In this document: positions 9,434 through 19,533 of the stretch, in pieces | Position numbering within the stretch: position 1 is the first letter of the stretch | Layout of the letters: every line of letters starts with the position of its first letter | Source of the DNA: Pseudomonas sp. DTU_2021_1001937_2_SI_NGA_ILE_001 | GTDB lineage: Bacteria; Pseudomonadota; Gammaproteobacteria; Pseudomonadales; Pseudomonadaceae | DNA length: 64,000 nucleotides | Direction: 5' to 3' | Assembly (NCBI RefSeq): GCF_032463525.1 | Contig: NZ_CP135971.1 | Coordinates: 4,962,501-5,026,500 of the forward strand | Notes under the pieces: model-generated | Databases searched by the model: none | What the model was told of the DNA's origin: nothing | What the model saw: the letters and a program-made list of their open reading frames with translations, nothing else | Made by a program: the position numbers and the translations under genes

Positions 9434-10212
9434 ACACGCTGCCGCCGCTGAAGCTGGCCCTGGTGCAAACCCAGCTGGCCTGGCACGACCCGCAAGCCAA
9501 CTTCGCTCACTTCGATGACCTGCTCAAGCAGGCTCACGGTGCTGATCTGGTGATTCTGCCGGAGATGTTCAGCACCGGTTTCAGCATGGATTCGGCAGGC
9601 CAGTTCGAGCCGGAGAACGGTCCGGCCGCGCAGTGGCTGCTGGCCCAGGCGCAGCGCCTGGAGGCGGTGGTGACCGGCAGCGTGATCGTGCAGGCCGCCG
9701 ATGGCAGTTACCGCAACCGTCTGTACTGGGCGCGCCCCGACGGTGAGCTGGCGCACTACGACAAGCGCCACCTGTTCCGCATGGCCGGCGAACATGAGCA
9801 CTACAGTGCCGGTGAGCAGCAGGTCGTCGTCGAGCTCAATGGCTGGCGCATCCGCCCGCTGATCTGCTACGACCTGCGCTTTCCGGTGTGGAGCCGCGAT
9901 GCCATGGACACCGATCTGCTGCTGTATGTCGCCAACTGGCCAGGCGCCCGCCGTTTGCACTGGAATCGTCTGCTGCCTGCGCGGGCCATCGAAAACCTCT
10001 GCTATGTGGCGGCGGTGAATCGGGTCGGCAAGGATGGCAATGGCCTGGTGTATGCCGGTGACAGCCAAGTGCTGGATTTCCAGGGTGACAGCCTGCTGGA
10101 GGTCGGAACAGCCGACGGAGTGTTCACAGCGACCCTGGACGGCGCCGGACTGGCTGCCTATCGCGACCGTTTTCCTGCTTATCTGGATGCTGATACCTTC
10201 CGGATACAATGA
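9421..10212 (+). CDS. Nitrilase-family omega-amidase (YafV-like)
   Basis: The 263-residue carbon-nitrogen hydrolase has the complete Glu-Lys-Cys triad: Glu in ILPEMFSTGF (about residue 46), Lys in YDKRHLF (about 114) and Cys in ICYDLRFPVW (about 149). FSTGF and CYDLRFPVW are characteristic of omega-amidases, which hydrolyse 2-oxoglutaramate and 2-oxosuccinamate. The 13-base overlap with the upstream transaminase gene fits removal of 2-oxoglutaramate after glutamine transamination, making that reaction irreversible. Function is inferred from family and context. Confidence 0.88.
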   Translation: MRDLNTLPPLKLALVQTQLAWHDPQANFAHFDDLLKQAHGADLVILPEMFSTGFSMDSAGQFEPENGPAAQWLLAQAQRLEAVVTGSVIVQAADGSYRNRLYWARPDGELAHYDKRHLFRMAGEHEHYSAGEQQVVVELNGWRIRPLICYDLRFPVWSRDAMDTDLLLYVANWPGARRLHWNRLLPARAIENLCYVAAVNRVGKDGNGLVYAGDSQVLDFQGDSLLEVGTADGVFTATLDGAGLAAYRDRFPAYLDADTFRIQ

Positions 10213-10269
10213 TGCCCTTCAGTTCTCGAGCGAGTGGCCGATACCTTCGGCAACATAAAGGAGCTTGCC

Positions 10270-10689
10270 ATGACCACCATCAATACCAGCTCGTTGACCA
10301 GCTATAACAGCGCTCTGTCATTGACCGCTCGCAACGCGACGACGTCCGAGGCGCAAGACGCCGCAGCCGGCAGCAAGGATGCCACGGCGACCGCCGACAC
10401 CAGCAAGCTTACGGGGACTGCTGCCGGTGGAGGCGCCTCTGGTGCCAAGTCGTCTACCGAGCAGTTGATCGACCAGCTCGAGAAGCAGATCAAGGTGGCC
10501 CAGAAGCAACTGCAGCAACTGCAGCAACAGCTGGCAGCTGCACAGAAGAGCAAAGGCTCTGAAGTGGAGAAGGCCGCTCAGGTGGCGACCATCCAGGCAC
10601 AGATCGCCACCACCAGCGCGCAGCTGGTCAGCTTGCAGGGTTCGCTGATGCAGTTGCAGGCCCAAGGCAGTGTGAACACCACCGCCTGA
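10270..10689 (+). CDS. FlxA-like small coiled-coil protein
   Basis: The protein has 139 residues from ATG 10270, preceded by AAAGGAG. The first half is Ser/Thr/Ala-rich and probably disordered. The second half (about 70-130) is a Gln/Lys/Leu heptad stretch (KQLQQLQQQLAAAQ) predicting a coiled coil. This matches FlxA-like proteins, named after an E. coli gene in the flagellar regulon, whose biochemical role is unknown. There is no signal peptide or membrane helix. A second family member is encoded at 26542-27030. A strong bidirectional terminator follows. Confidence 0.75.
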   Translation: MTTINTSSLTSYNSALSLTARNATTSEAQDAAAGSKDATATADTSKLTGTAAGGGASGAKSSTEQLIDQLEKQIKVAQKQLQQLQQQLAAAQKSKGSEVEKAAQVATIQAQIATTSAQLVSLQGSLMQLQAQGSVNTTA

Positions 10690-10703
10690 GATTATCGAGG
10701 GCA

Positions 10704-10743
10704 CAAAAAAACCTCCGTTCTCGCCAGAGACGGAGGTTTTTTA
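10704..10743. terminator. Bidirectional intrinsic terminator
   Basis: ACCTCCGT (10711-10718) pairs perfectly with ACGGAGGT (10730-10737). The stem is preceded by a run of seven A and followed by a run of six T including the T of the stem. It sits between the convergent FlxA-like gene and the oxaloacetate decarboxylase gene and should terminate both. Confidence 0.9.
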
Positions 10744-10754
10744 ATGCCCGGCGC

Positions 10755-11624
10755 TTACTCGTTCACGTTCATGAACTTCTTCGCCCACTGCACGTAGTCT
10801 TCCGGCTGCGTGTAGGTGTGGGTCAGCTCGGTGGCGCTCATTTCGCTGGTCTTGCAGGTGATCTGGCGCTGTGCACGCAGGCTGTCGTAGGTTGCCTTGA
10901 TCGCCGCGAAGTAGGCCGCGTGACCGTCCACGCAGATGCGTACGCCCATTTCCGCCAGGCGCTTATTGTCCAGCAGCTCTGGGTTGCCGTAGGTGACCAG
11001 CATCATCGGCACGGTGATGCCTTCGGAAATCTGCGCCAGATGCTCGAAATCACGTACGCCGACCACGGTGATGCCGTCAACACCGGTGGCCTGGTACTGC
11101 TTCATGCGATCGTTGGCCTCGGCCACCGGCAGGATGCCCGCATTGGTGCGGGCGAAGATCGACAGTTCAGGGTCTACACGGGCTTCCAGCGCGGCGCGCA
11201 TCTTGCCCACGCCTTCCGCTACCGAGATCAGGTCGGTGGATTTGCGGCCGAATTGCGCTGGCAGCAGGGTATCTTCGATGGTCAGGGCCGCCACGCCGGC
11301 GCGCTCCAGCTCGATCACGGTGCGCATCACGTTCAGCGCGTTGCCGTAGCCATGGTCGGCGTCGGCAATGAAGGGCAGCTCGGCGACGCGGCCAATACGG
11401 GTGGCCTGCTCGACGAACTCGGTGAGGGTGATCAGCGCGAAGTCCGGAGCTGCCAGCACCTGCAGCGAGGCGACCGAGCCGCCGAGGATACCGACTTCGA
11501 AGCCGAGGTCGGCCGCGATGCGGGCGGACATGGGGTCGAATACCGAGGCGGTGCGGTAGCAGGAACTGGAAGAGGTCAGCGCACGAAAGCTGCGGCGCAG
11601 GCCTTGATGGGAAGCCTTGGGCAT
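10755..11624 (-). CDS. Oxaloacetate decarboxylase, PEP mutase/isocitrate lyase superfamily
   Basis: The 289-residue protein belongs to the PEP mutase/isocitrate lyase superfamily and resembles P. aeruginosa PA4872, shown to decarboxylate oxaloacetate to pyruvate. Visible elements are the start of the barrel ([23 protein letters not shown]), metal/substrate-binding DADHGYGN, the IEDTLLP strand and ARTNAG. The methylisocitrate-lyase signature KKCGH is absent, where ..FGRKS is seen, as expected for the decarboxylase. A long untranslated region precedes it and contains the inverted-repeat element at 11761-11887. Confidence 0.87.
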   Translation of the reverse strand: MPKASHQGLRRSFRALTSSSSCYRTASVFDPMSARIAADLGFEVGILGGSVASLQVLAAPDFALITLTEFVEQATRIGRVAELPFIADADHGYGNALNVMRTVIELERAGVAALTIEDTLLPAQFGRKSTDLISVAEGVGKMRAALEARVDPELSIFARTNAGILPVAEANDRMKQYQATGVDGITVVGVRDFEHLAQISEGITVPMMLVTYGNPELLDNKRLAEMGVRICVDGHAAYFAAIKATYDSLRAQRQITCKTSEMSATELTHTYTQPEDYVQWAKKFMNVNE

Positions 11625-11760
11625 AGTCGCTCCATGTAGGGCAGGGTCAGCCTGGCAGCAGCGAGGCCGACGGTTTTCTCAATGCACGGTGAGTCGCTCC
11701 GTGCAGGATTCTCGTTCGAAAATCAATGCGATGGTCGTCGTGATAAATAAGGATTACAGC

Positions 11761-11887
11761 CTAGTGTGGTGACTCACAAGTTCGTGCAAAAAATGGCCAG
11801 TGATCTTGGCTGTCAGGCGTGGCCATGCAGCATGGTGGTCAAAGGCACATCAGGATTGTGCAGCCAACTTGTGATTCAACGCACTAG
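11761..11887. repeat. 127-bp element bounded by 22-bp imperfect inverted repeats
   Basis: The arms are 11761-11782 and 11866-11887; they match at 19 of 22 positions as inverted repeats, with the ends CTAGTG/CACTAG and TCACAAGTT/AACTTGTGA perfect. The 83-bp centre contains a nested perfect 7-bp pair (ATGGCCA 11793-11799 with TGGCCAT 11820-11826). It lies 137 bases upstream of the oxaloacetate decarboxylase start, in a stretch without a gene. It could be a structured 5' leader, a small RNA or a miniature inverted-repeat element; no target duplication is obvious. Confidence 0.6.
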
Positions 11888-12057
11888 AGGCACGTTAACA
11901 GCCAGATGAGATGACCCGAGCAGGTCAAGCGGCTTATGCCTGAAACGTTTAAGGCCGCAATGCTATCACGGTGATTTGGGCGTGCCTTATGCCGAATGTG
12001 CGGGGGGTATGCGAGAAATGCAACTTGCACAACGGTGGGGCAAAAACAAGAAGGAAC

Positions 12058-12095
12058 TTCGCCTCAAGCACCAATAAGGTGCATTTTGAGGCGAA
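12058..12095 (-). terminator. Terminator hairpin of leuA
   Basis: Outer arms TTCGCCTCAA (12058-12067) and TTGAGGCGAA (12086-12095), inner arms GCACC and GGTGC, and loop AATAA form a 15-bp stem with a 3-base bulge. On the - strand it is followed by a T-rich stretch containing TTTTT. It lies 13 bases past the leuA stop. Confidence 0.8.
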
Positions 12096-12107
12096 ATTTG
12101 CCGAGGG

Positions 12108-13784
12108 TCAGGCTGCAGCGGAGGTGGTCGGCGACTGGCTCAACGAGCGGTTCAGTGCGCTGAACAGGGCCTTGAAGCTGGCGGTGGTGATGTTTTCGTC
12201 GATACCCACGCCATGCACGGCGCGTTCGCCGTTGACGCGCAGTTCGATGTAGGCCGCCGCCTTGGCGGTCGTGCCAGCACCGATGGCGTGCTCGTTGTAG
12301 TCCATGATCTCGACCCGCACTGGCAGGCTGGAGACCAGCGCTTCCAGTGCACCATTACCCTTGCCTTTCCAATGGTGGGTTTCGTCGTTGACGTTGACCT
12401 CGGCATCTACGGCACTGGTGTTGTTCTCTTCCTGCAGGCGGTGGCTGACCAGGGCGTACGGTTTATTGGCCTGCAGGTACTCGCGCTTGAACAGGGCGTA
12501 GATCTGCTGCGCGGTCATTTCCAGGCCCAGGCGGTCGGTTTCACCCTGCACCACCTGGCTGAACTCGATCTGCATGCGGCGCGGCAGGGAAATACCGTAT
12601 TCCTGTTCCAGCAGGTAAGTGATGCCGCCCTTGCCGGACTGGCTGTTGACGCGGATCACCGCCTCGTAGCTGCGGCCGATATCGGCCGGGTCGATCGGCA
12701 GGTAAGGCACTTCCCAGAGCGCATCGTCCTTCTGCTGGGAGAAGCCCTTGCGGATCGCATCCTGGTGCGAGCCGGAGAAGGCGGTGTGCACCAGGTCGCC
12801 GACGTAAGGGTGGCGTGGGTGTACCGGGATCTGGTTGCACTCTTCGACCACCTTGCGGATGCCGTCGATGTCGGAGAAGTCCAGCTCAGGGTCGACACCC
12901 TGGGTATAGAGGTTCAGGCCCAGGGTTACCAGGTCGACGTTGCCGGTGCGCTCGCCGTTGCCGAACAGGCAGCCTTCGACACGGTCGGCGCCGGCCATCA
13001 GGCCCAGCTCGGTGGCGGCTACGCCGGTGCCACGGTCATTGTGGGTGTGCAGGCTGATCAGCACGCTGTCACGACGGTTGACGTGACGGCAGAACCACTC
13101 GATCTGGTCGGCGTAGACGTTCGGTGTCGAGACTTCGACAGTGGCCGGCAGGTTGAGAATGATCTTGTGTTCCGGAGTCGGGTTCCACACCTCGATGACC
13201 GCGTCACAGACTTCCTTGGCGAACTCCAGCTCGGTGGCGCTGAAGGTCTCTGGCGAATACTGGAAGGTCCACTGGGTTTCAGGCTGCTGGGCTGCGTACT
13301 TGACGAACAGCTTGGCGGCATTGACCGCGATGTCCTTCACGCCTTGCTTGTCCTGGTTGAAGACAATGCGGCGGAACGACGGGCTGGTGGCGTTGTACAG
13401 GTGGACGATGGCTTTCTTGGCGCCGCGCAGCGATTCGAAGGTACGGGCGATGAGGTCTTCACGGGCCTGGGTCAGCACCTGGATGGTGGTGTCCTCGGGC
13501 ACATGGTTGTCTTCGATCAGGGTGCGGACGAAGTCGAAGTCGGTCTGCGAGGCGGCTGGGAAGGCGGCTTCGATTTCCTTGACGCCTACGCTGACCAGGG
13601 TCTTCCAGAAGCGCAGCTTCTTGGCCGAGTCCATTGGCTCGATCAGCGACTGGTTGCCGTCGCGCAGGTCGGAGCTGCACCAGATTGGCGCCTGGGTAAT
13701 GGACTTCGAAGGCCAGGTGCGGTCCGGCAGGTTGATGGTCGGAAACGCACGGTACTTCTTCGAAGGGTCTTTGAGCATGGTCAT
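12108..13784 (-). CDS. leuA: LeuA, 2-isopropylmalate synthase
   Basis: The 558-residue enzyme condenses acetyl-CoA with 2-oxoisovalerate, the first committed step of leucine synthesis. It is the long proteobacterial form with the N-terminal [18 protein letters not shown] segment, a TIM barrel with [12 protein letters not shown], the metal-binding [11 protein letters not shown], and a C-terminal regulatory LeuA-dimer domain (about residues 430-550). I chose ATG 13784, with AAGGATT upstream, over an upstream ATG at 13838 that lacks family similarity. A short leucine-rich reading frame lies upstream, so leader-peptide control is likely. Confidence 0.95.
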   Translation of the reverse strand: MTMLKDPSKKYRAFPTINLPDRTWPSKSITQAPIWCSSDLRDGNQSLIEPMDSAKKLRFWKTLVSVGVKEIEAAFPAASQTDFDFVRTLIEDNHVPEDTTIQVLTQAREDLIARTFESLRGAKKAIVHLYNATSPSFRRIVFNQDKQGVKDIAVNAAKLFVKYAAQQPETQWTFQYSPETFSATELEFAKEVCDAVIEVWNPTPEHKIILNLPATVEVSTPNVYADQIEWFCRHVNRRDSVLISLHTHNDRGTGVAATELGLMAGADRVEGCLFGNGERTGNVDLVTLGLNLYTQGVDPELDFSDIDGIRKVVEECNQIPVHPRHPYVGDLVHTAFSGSHQDAIRKGFSQQKDDALWEVPYLPIDPADIGRSYEAVIRVNSQSGKGGITYLLEQEYGISLPRRMQIEFSQVVQGETDRLGLEMTAQQIYALFKREYLQANKPYALVSHRLQEENNTSAVDAEVNVNDETHHWKGKGNGALEALVSSLPVRVEIMDYNEHAIGAGTTAKAAAYIELRVNGERAVHGVGIDENITTASFKALFSALNRSLSQSPTTSAAA

Positions 13785-13814
13785 CGGGCTAATCCTTTGT
13801 GCTTGTGCTATAGC

Positions 13815-13911
13815 GGCCGATAGAGGGCGGCCAGGCAATACGAATGCGGATGAGGCAGGGGCGAGGTCAGACGGTAAGGCCTGGCAGTCGTGCGCTCACC
13901 AGATCCAGGCA
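13815..13911 (-). promoter_or_regulatory. Mutually exclusive RNA pairings between leader peptide and leuA
   Basis: Read on the leuA strand, segment 1 (GCCTGG, within 13905-13911) can pair with segment 2 (CCAGGC, within 13879-13885) inside the leader frame. Segment 2 can instead pair over 7 bp (GCCAGGC/GCCTGGC) with segment 3 (13830-13836). Segment 3 overlaps one arm of a third hairpin (GGCCG 13828-13832 with CGGCC 13815-13819). This is an attenuator-like arrangement, but no U-run follows, so any control would be translational or Rho-dependent. Confidence 0.5.
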
Positions 13912-13953
13912 GGCGTGCTGACGCAGCAGAATGAGGGTTTGAGAGGTTTTCAT
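13867..13953 (-). CDS. Leucine-rich leader peptide upstream of leuA
   Basis: A 28-residue frame begins ATG AAA ACC and reads [20 protein letters not shown], then ARLPGLTV and a TGA stop, ending 82 bases before leuA. Seven of 28 residues are Leu, with others Val and Ile, as expected for an amino-acid-sensing leader peptide. The Shine-Dalgarno sequence is poor. Mutually exclusive pairings involve its 3' half. No product is expected beyond ribosome-position sensing. The regulatory role is inferred and I know of no description of it. Confidence 0.6.
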   Translation of the reverse strand: MKTSQTLILLRQHACLDLVSARLPGLTV

Positions 13954-14075
13954 GGGGCCAACCGTAACCATTGGGGTAAATGTTGGCAAGCAGTTGCAGA
14001 AAATTGATAGAAATCTTCTGCTTGACGTTTTTGGTGATTTTTAATGGCTTAAAAATCCATCTTTAAAGTGATTAA

Positions 14076-14101
14076 TTGCGGGACCTTCCTAGCTCCCGCA
14101 A
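14076..14101 (-). terminator. Terminator hairpin after the M23 peptidase gene
   Basis: TTGCGGGA and TCCCGCAA form an 8-bp stem with a 10-base loop 30 bases past the stop of the M23 peptidase gene. On the - strand it is followed by TTAATCACTTT, a modest T-rich tail. Confidence 0.6.
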
Positions 14102-14130
14102 CCTGGTGTCTTGCCAACCGCCTCGCGAGA

Positions 14131-14955
14131 TCAGGGTTCGAACGCGCCGATGAAAATCGCCGGGTCCACTCGTGCATCGTTGAGGCTGACGTTCCAGTGC
14201 ATGTGCGGGCCGGTGGCGCGGCCGGTGGCGCCGACCTTGCCCACCACGCCGCCGCGTGGCACCGCATCGCCGACCTTCACGTCGATCTTCGACAGGTGGC
14301 AGAACATGCTGATGAAACCCTGGCCGTGGTCGACGAACACGGTCTGGCCATTGAAGAAGTAGTCACCGGTGAGGATCACCTTGCCGGCAGCCGGTGACTT
14401 GATCGGCGTGCCGGCTGGCACGGCGAAGTCCAGGCCCGAGTGCGGGTTGCGTTCTTCACCGTTGAAGAAGCGGCGCACACCGAAGCGACTCGACAGCGGG
14501 CCATTCACCGGCTTGTCTAGGATCAGGTTGCTCGGCGTGCCAGGGCTGAAGCTGCGATAGGCACGCAACTGCTCGGCCAATTCCCGCTCGTAGCGCTTGG
14601 TCTGCTCGGTGTCCGGGGTGACCTGGCTCTGGTTCTTCAGGGTGATGCGCTGTTCCTTGTATTTCTTGCTGCCCACTGTGAAGTTCAGGCTGCGGCCACC
14701 ACTCACGACCTGCTGGGTGCCGGGCTTGACGCTCAATGGAATGCCGACGATGGCCAGCCAGCCGCCGTCCTGTTCGCGCACCACCAACACCGGCTTGCCC
14801 TGGTAGGTGGCCTTGGGCGGCTGTGCGGCATTGCCCAGGTCGATGACCGCCACGCCACCGGGTACCGGCTTGTTGAGCATGCGCGAAATGTAGCTCTCGG
14901 CCTGTGCTGGCAGGCAGAGCAGCAGGGCGAACAACGGTGCGATAAGACGAAGCAT
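14131..14955 (-). CDS. M23-family zinc metallopeptidase, exported
   Basis: The 274-residue protein has a signal peptide (first about 19 residues, cleaving after PAQA). A beta-rich N-terminal domain (about 25-110) is followed by a LytM/M23 peptidase domain. The zinc ligands are visible: HSGLD gives His and Asp, and HMHW gives the HxH pair near the end. M23 enzymes cut peptidoglycan cross-links or, in some cases, activate other hydrolases. All key residues are present, so it is probably active in the periplasm. It follows xseA by 7 bases and shares its transcript. Confidence 0.9.
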   Translation of the reverse strand: MLRLIAPLFALLLCLPAQAESYISRMLNKPVPGGVAVIDLGNAAQPPKATYQGKPVLVVREQDGGWLAIVGIPLSVKPGTQQVVSGGRSLNFTVGSKKYKEQRITLKNQSQVTPDTEQTKRYERELAEQLRAYRSFSPGTPSNLILDKPVNGPLSSRFGVRRFFNGEERNPHSGLDFAVPAGTPIKSPAAGKVILTGDYFFNGQTVFVDHGQGFISMFCHLSKIDVKVGDAVPRGGVVGKVGATGRATGPHMHWNVSLNDARVDPAIFIGAFEP

Positions 14956-14962
14956 CGGCGGG

Positions 14963-16342
14963 TCAGTCCAGAAGGGAAAGGGTTACGGGCGTCAGGTGGT
15001 TGTCTTCCACCCGCACTTGCAGCTCGCCTTCGCCCAAGCGGGCAGTGAGGCGCTGGCCGTTGTGGGTCTGCGCGGCCTGGCGGATCGCCTGGCCCCGTTC
15101 GTCGAGAAGGATGCTGTAGCCTCGGCCCAAGGTCGCCAAGGGGCTGACCACATGCAGGGTCTGCATCTGGCTGTGCAATTGCAGGCGGCGGGCCTTGATC
15201 TGCTCGCGCATCGCTCGCGGCAGGCGCTCGGCCAGGGCATCCAGGCGCTGGCGCAGGAAGGCCAGGGTGCGTCCCGGATGCTGGGCGGCCAGGCGACTCT
15301 GCAGGTGAGCGACCTGTAGCTGCTGCTTGCGCATGCCTTGCTCGAAAGCGCGGCGCAGGCGCATATCCAAGTCATCCAGGCGTTGCGCCTGTTGACGCAA
15401 CCGCTCGCCGGGGTGGCGCAGGCGCCGCGACAGCCCGTCGAGGCGCAATTGCTCACGGGCCAGTTTCTCGCGCATGCGGCTGTGCAGGCGACGTTGCAGG
15501 TTCTCGACCCGGCGGTGCAGGTCGCTGGTGTCGGGGGCCAGCAGCTCGGCGGCCGCCGACGGGGTAGGGGCACGCACGTCGGCGACGAAGTCGCTGATGG
15601 AAACGTCGGTTTCATGCCCCACTGCGCTGACGATCGGTGTAACGCAGGCGGCGATGGCACGGGCTACGGGCTCTTCGTTGAAGCACCAGAGGTCTTCCAG
15701 CGAGCCTCCGCCACGGGCCAGGATCAGCGCGTCGAAGCCGGCGCGGTCGGCCAGTTGCAGGGCGCGGACGATCTGCCCGACCGCCTCGCGGCCTTGCACG
15801 GCGGTAGGGATCAGGATCAGCTCGACCTGCGGGGCGCGACGGCGGAACACACTGATGATGTCGCGGATCACCGCGCCGGTGGGCGAGGTGACGATGCCGA
15901 TGCGGCGTGGGTGCTGGGGCAGGGGCTGCTTGCGTTCGGTGCTGAACAGGCCTTCTTCGCCCAGTTGGGCCTTGAGGGCTTCGAAGGCTTGGCGCAGCAC
16001 GCCATCGCCAGCGGGCTCGACAGCATCGAGGATCAATTGGTAGTCGCCACGGCCTTCGTAGAGAGAGACCTTGCCGCGGACCTTGACCTGCAGGCCATCC
16101 TTGAGCGCCTGGCGTACTCGCGCGGCGTTCTGGCGGAACAGCGCGCAGCGCACCTGGGCGTTGCTGTCCTTGAGGGTGAAGTAGACATGCCCGGACGCCG
16201 GGCGCGACAGGTTGGAAATCTCGCCCTCGACCCAGATGCCGGTGAATACGTCTTCGAGCAGCACCCGGGCGCGGCCGTTGAGCTGGCTGACAGTGAGGAC
16301 TTCCCGGTCCAGGCCGAGTCTTGCGAAAGGGTCTTTGATCAT
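14963..16342 (-). CDS. xseA: XseA, exodeoxyribonuclease VII large subunit
   Basis: The roughly 459-residue catalytic subunit of exonuclease VII degrades single-stranded DNA in both directions. It shows an N-terminal OB-fold (VWVEGEIS-type: GIWVEGEISNLSRPASGHVYFTLKD), the core GxxxDLxxFN motif (RGGGSLEDLWCFN), SAVGHETDVSISD, and a long Arg/Gln-rich coiled coil. I started at MIKDPFARLGLD (16342); the upstream MMAA residues lack a better ribosome site. It is divergent from the TSUP permease gene. Confidence 0.95.
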   Translation of the reverse strand: MIKDPFARLGLDREVLTVSQLNGRARVLLEDVFTGIWVEGEISNLSRPASGHVYFTLKDSNAQVRCALFRQNAARVRQALKDGLQVKVRGKVSLYEGRGDYQLILDAVEPAGDGVLRQAFEALKAQLGEEGLFSTERKQPLPQHPRRIGIVTSPTGAVIRDIISVFRRRAPQVELILIPTAVQGREAVGQIVRALQLADRAGFDALILARGGGSLEDLWCFNEEPVARAIAACVTPIVSAVGHETDVSISDFVADVRAPTPSAAAELLAPDTSDLHRRVENLQRRLHSRMREKLAREQLRLDGLSRRLRHPGERLRQQAQRLDDLDMRLRRAFEQGMRKQQLQVAHLQSRLAAQHPGRTLAFLRQRLDALAERLPRAMREQIKARRLQLHSQMQTLHVVSPLATLGRGYSILLDERGQAIRQAAQTHNGQRLTARLGEGELQVRVEDNHLTPVTLSLLD

Positions 16343-16440
16343 GGCGGCCATCATAAAGGGAAATACGGCCTGGTGCTGGCGCTTTTCCAGACGCTGGCGT
16401 TATATGGAAAAACAATGACAAGCGGCACAAGGAGCGTGGA

Positions 16441-17220
16441 GTGGGCATCGAGCAAGTTATCGAGTGGTTTTCCCAGCTGGGGTTCAGCCCGCTGGACTGG
16501 TTGTGCATCGAACTGGCGGTACTGGCCGCCTATATCGTTTTCGGCATCGCTGGCTTCGGTACTGCCCTGGTGGCCGGGCCGGTGCTGATTCACTTCATGT
16601 CGTTGTCGCGCATCATCCCCTTGCTGGTCATGCTCGATTTTCTTGCTGCGCTGGGTAATCTGCTGCCGGCTCGGCAGTCGGTGGTCAAGGGCGAGCTGCT
16701 GCGCCTGCTGCCCTGTATGGCGGTGGGCTGCACGCTGGGTGTGCTGTTTCTGCTCAACCTCAAGTCCGATGTGCTGCTGTTGCTGATGGGGCTGTTCGTG
16801 ACCGCCTATGCGTTGTACAGCCTGGCGGTGAAGGTGCGCCCAGCCAATCTGTCGGCCGGCTGGGCGGTGCCGATGGGCATCGTGGGCGGGCTGTTCGGTG
16901 CGCTGTTCGGCAGTGGCGGCTTTCTCTATGCCATCTATCTCAATGGTCGCCTGGAGGCCAAGGAGCAGGTGCGCGCCACCCAGGGGGCGCTGATCAGTTG
17001 CAGCACCGTGGTACGCCTGGGGTTGTTCATCATCGCCGGGGTCTATGCGCAGATCCCCTTGCTGGTGCTGGCAGCCTGCTTGCTGCCAGCGATGTTGTTC
17101 GGCTCATGGGTCGGCCGCTCGCTGACCATGAAGCTGTCCCGCGAAGCCTTCGTGCGGCTGATTACCTGGCTGGTGCTGATCAGCGGCATCGCCCTGCTGG
17201 CGCGTTACTTCGGCGGCTGA
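16441..17220 (+). CDS. TSUP (TauE/SafE) family membrane permease
   Basis: The 259-residue protein starts at GTG 16441 after AAGGAG and is almost entirely hydrophobic, with about eight transmembrane segments. The glycine-rich stretches (GIAGFGTALVAGP and GIVGGLFGALFGSGGFLYAIYL) are the paired signature of the TauE/SafE sulfite-exporter superfamily, which moves sulfite, sulfonates or other organic anions. The substrate cannot be assigned: the neighbours xseA and a zinc-ribbon protein give no pathway hint. Confidence 0.85.
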   Translation: MGIEQVIEWFSQLGFSPLDWLCIELAVLAAYIVFGIAGFGTALVAGPVLIHFMSLSRIIPLLVMLDFLAALGNLLPARQSVVKGELLRLLPCMAVGCTLGVLFLLNLKSDVLLLLMGLFVTAYALYSLAVKVRPANLSAGWAVPMGIVGGLFGALFGSGGFLYAIYLNGRLEAKEQVRATQGALISCSTVVRLGLFIIAGVYAQIPLLVLAACLLPAMLFGSWVGRSLTMKLSREAFVRLITWLVLISGIALLARYFGG

Positions 17221-17285
17221 GGCTTGACCTGTGGCGGCGGCGAATTAAGCTGCCGCCCCTGTTCCATCTTCCTGTGACCCTCGCC

Positions 17286-17840
17286 ATGCCCAGCCAGAGC
17301 ATCATCGTCCCGCAAATCTCCAGTTTTCCGCTGCACGAGCTCAAGGCGCGCCAGGCATTGCGCTGGCTGGTCAAGCTCAATGTGGTGGAGCCCGAGCTGA
17401 GCACCTGCGGGCGTACTGGCAACCGTATGGCCTATGCCATCGCGCCGGGCGCTCGCAAGGTGGTGGAGAACCCCGACGTGCTGCCGTTCGGCCAGCCGGT
17501 CAATGGCCTGGAGATCGTCACCCGGCGCTGCATTTATACGCCGCTCGACGGTTTTGCCGAAGAGGCCGGCTGCCCGGAGTGCCGCCAGGAGATCGGTGAG
17601 GCGCTGTTCGAAAGCCTGGAAGACTGGATGCCCGGCCACACCGACAATTTCACCTGCCCGCTGTGCGGGCATGAAGATGACATCAACGGCTTCCTGTTTC
17701 TTGACCCATGCGGGTTCTCCAACCTGGGTTTCATCTTCAACGATTGGCTAGCTGCCGGCTTCAAGAAGGATTTTCTCGACCAGTTCGCCGCGCGGCTGGA
17801 CCGTTCGGTGACCTGGGTGAAGGTGCGTTGGCAGGACTGA
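17286..17840 (+). CDS. Conserved zinc-ribbon-containing protein of unknown function
   Basis: The 184-residue soluble protein contains two Cys pairs, CPEC (about residues 98-101) and CPLC (about 126-129), spaced to form one zinc ribbon. Around them are acidic and aromatic residues and the conserved-looking tail FLFLDPCGFSNLGFIFNDW. There is no signal peptide or membrane helix. The ATG at 17286 has a weak ribosome site; GTG 17274 is in frame and possible. I do not recognise an assigned function. It is encoded 65 bases after the TSUP permease gene on the same strand. Confidence 0.75.
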   Translation: MPSQSIIVPQISSFPLHELKARQALRWLVKLNVVEPELSTCGRTGNRMAYAIAPGARKVVENPDVLPFGQPVNGLEIVTRRCIYTPLDGFAEEAGCPECRQEIGEALFESLEDWMPGHTDNFTCPLCGHEDDINGFLFLDPCGFSNLGFIFNDWLAAGFKKDFLDQFAARLDRSVTWVKVRWQD

Positions 17841-17874
17841 ACGGGGTGGTTTGGGTTTGTAACCGGCTTTGTAA

Positions 17875-19428
<1,554 letters not shown>

Positions 19429-19481
19429 TCGGGTCGGCAGCTTGGCCTTCGCCAGGCTGCCTCCCAACGAGTTTTGTAGCC

Positions 19482-19501
19482 GGGGCTGTTTTCGCAGCCC
19501 C
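19482..19501 (+). terminator. Hairpin between guaB and guaA (weak or partial terminator)
   Basis: GGGGCTG and CAGCCCC form a perfect 7-bp stem with loop TTTTCG. The downstream sequence has only interrupted T-tracts, so it probably attenuates or stabilises mRNA rather than fully terminating before guaA. Confidence 0.5.
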
Positions 19502-19533
19502 GTGTCGTTTCTGTTTTTTGACGAGAATGAGCC

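Noticed and set aside
11978..11992. GGGC..ATGC resembling a sigma-54 -24/-12 element
   Set aside because: Key bases deviate and there is no downstream gene on that strand.
12068..12083. GCACC-N5-GGTGCA resembling an NtrC site
   Set aside because: It is the inner part of the leuA terminator hairpin and has no convincing sigma-54 promoter serving a gene nearby; probably coincidence.
11971..12252. 93-codon + strand frame in the leuA downstream region
   Set aside because: Overlaps the leuA terminator and coding end, no ribosome site, no recognisable protein.
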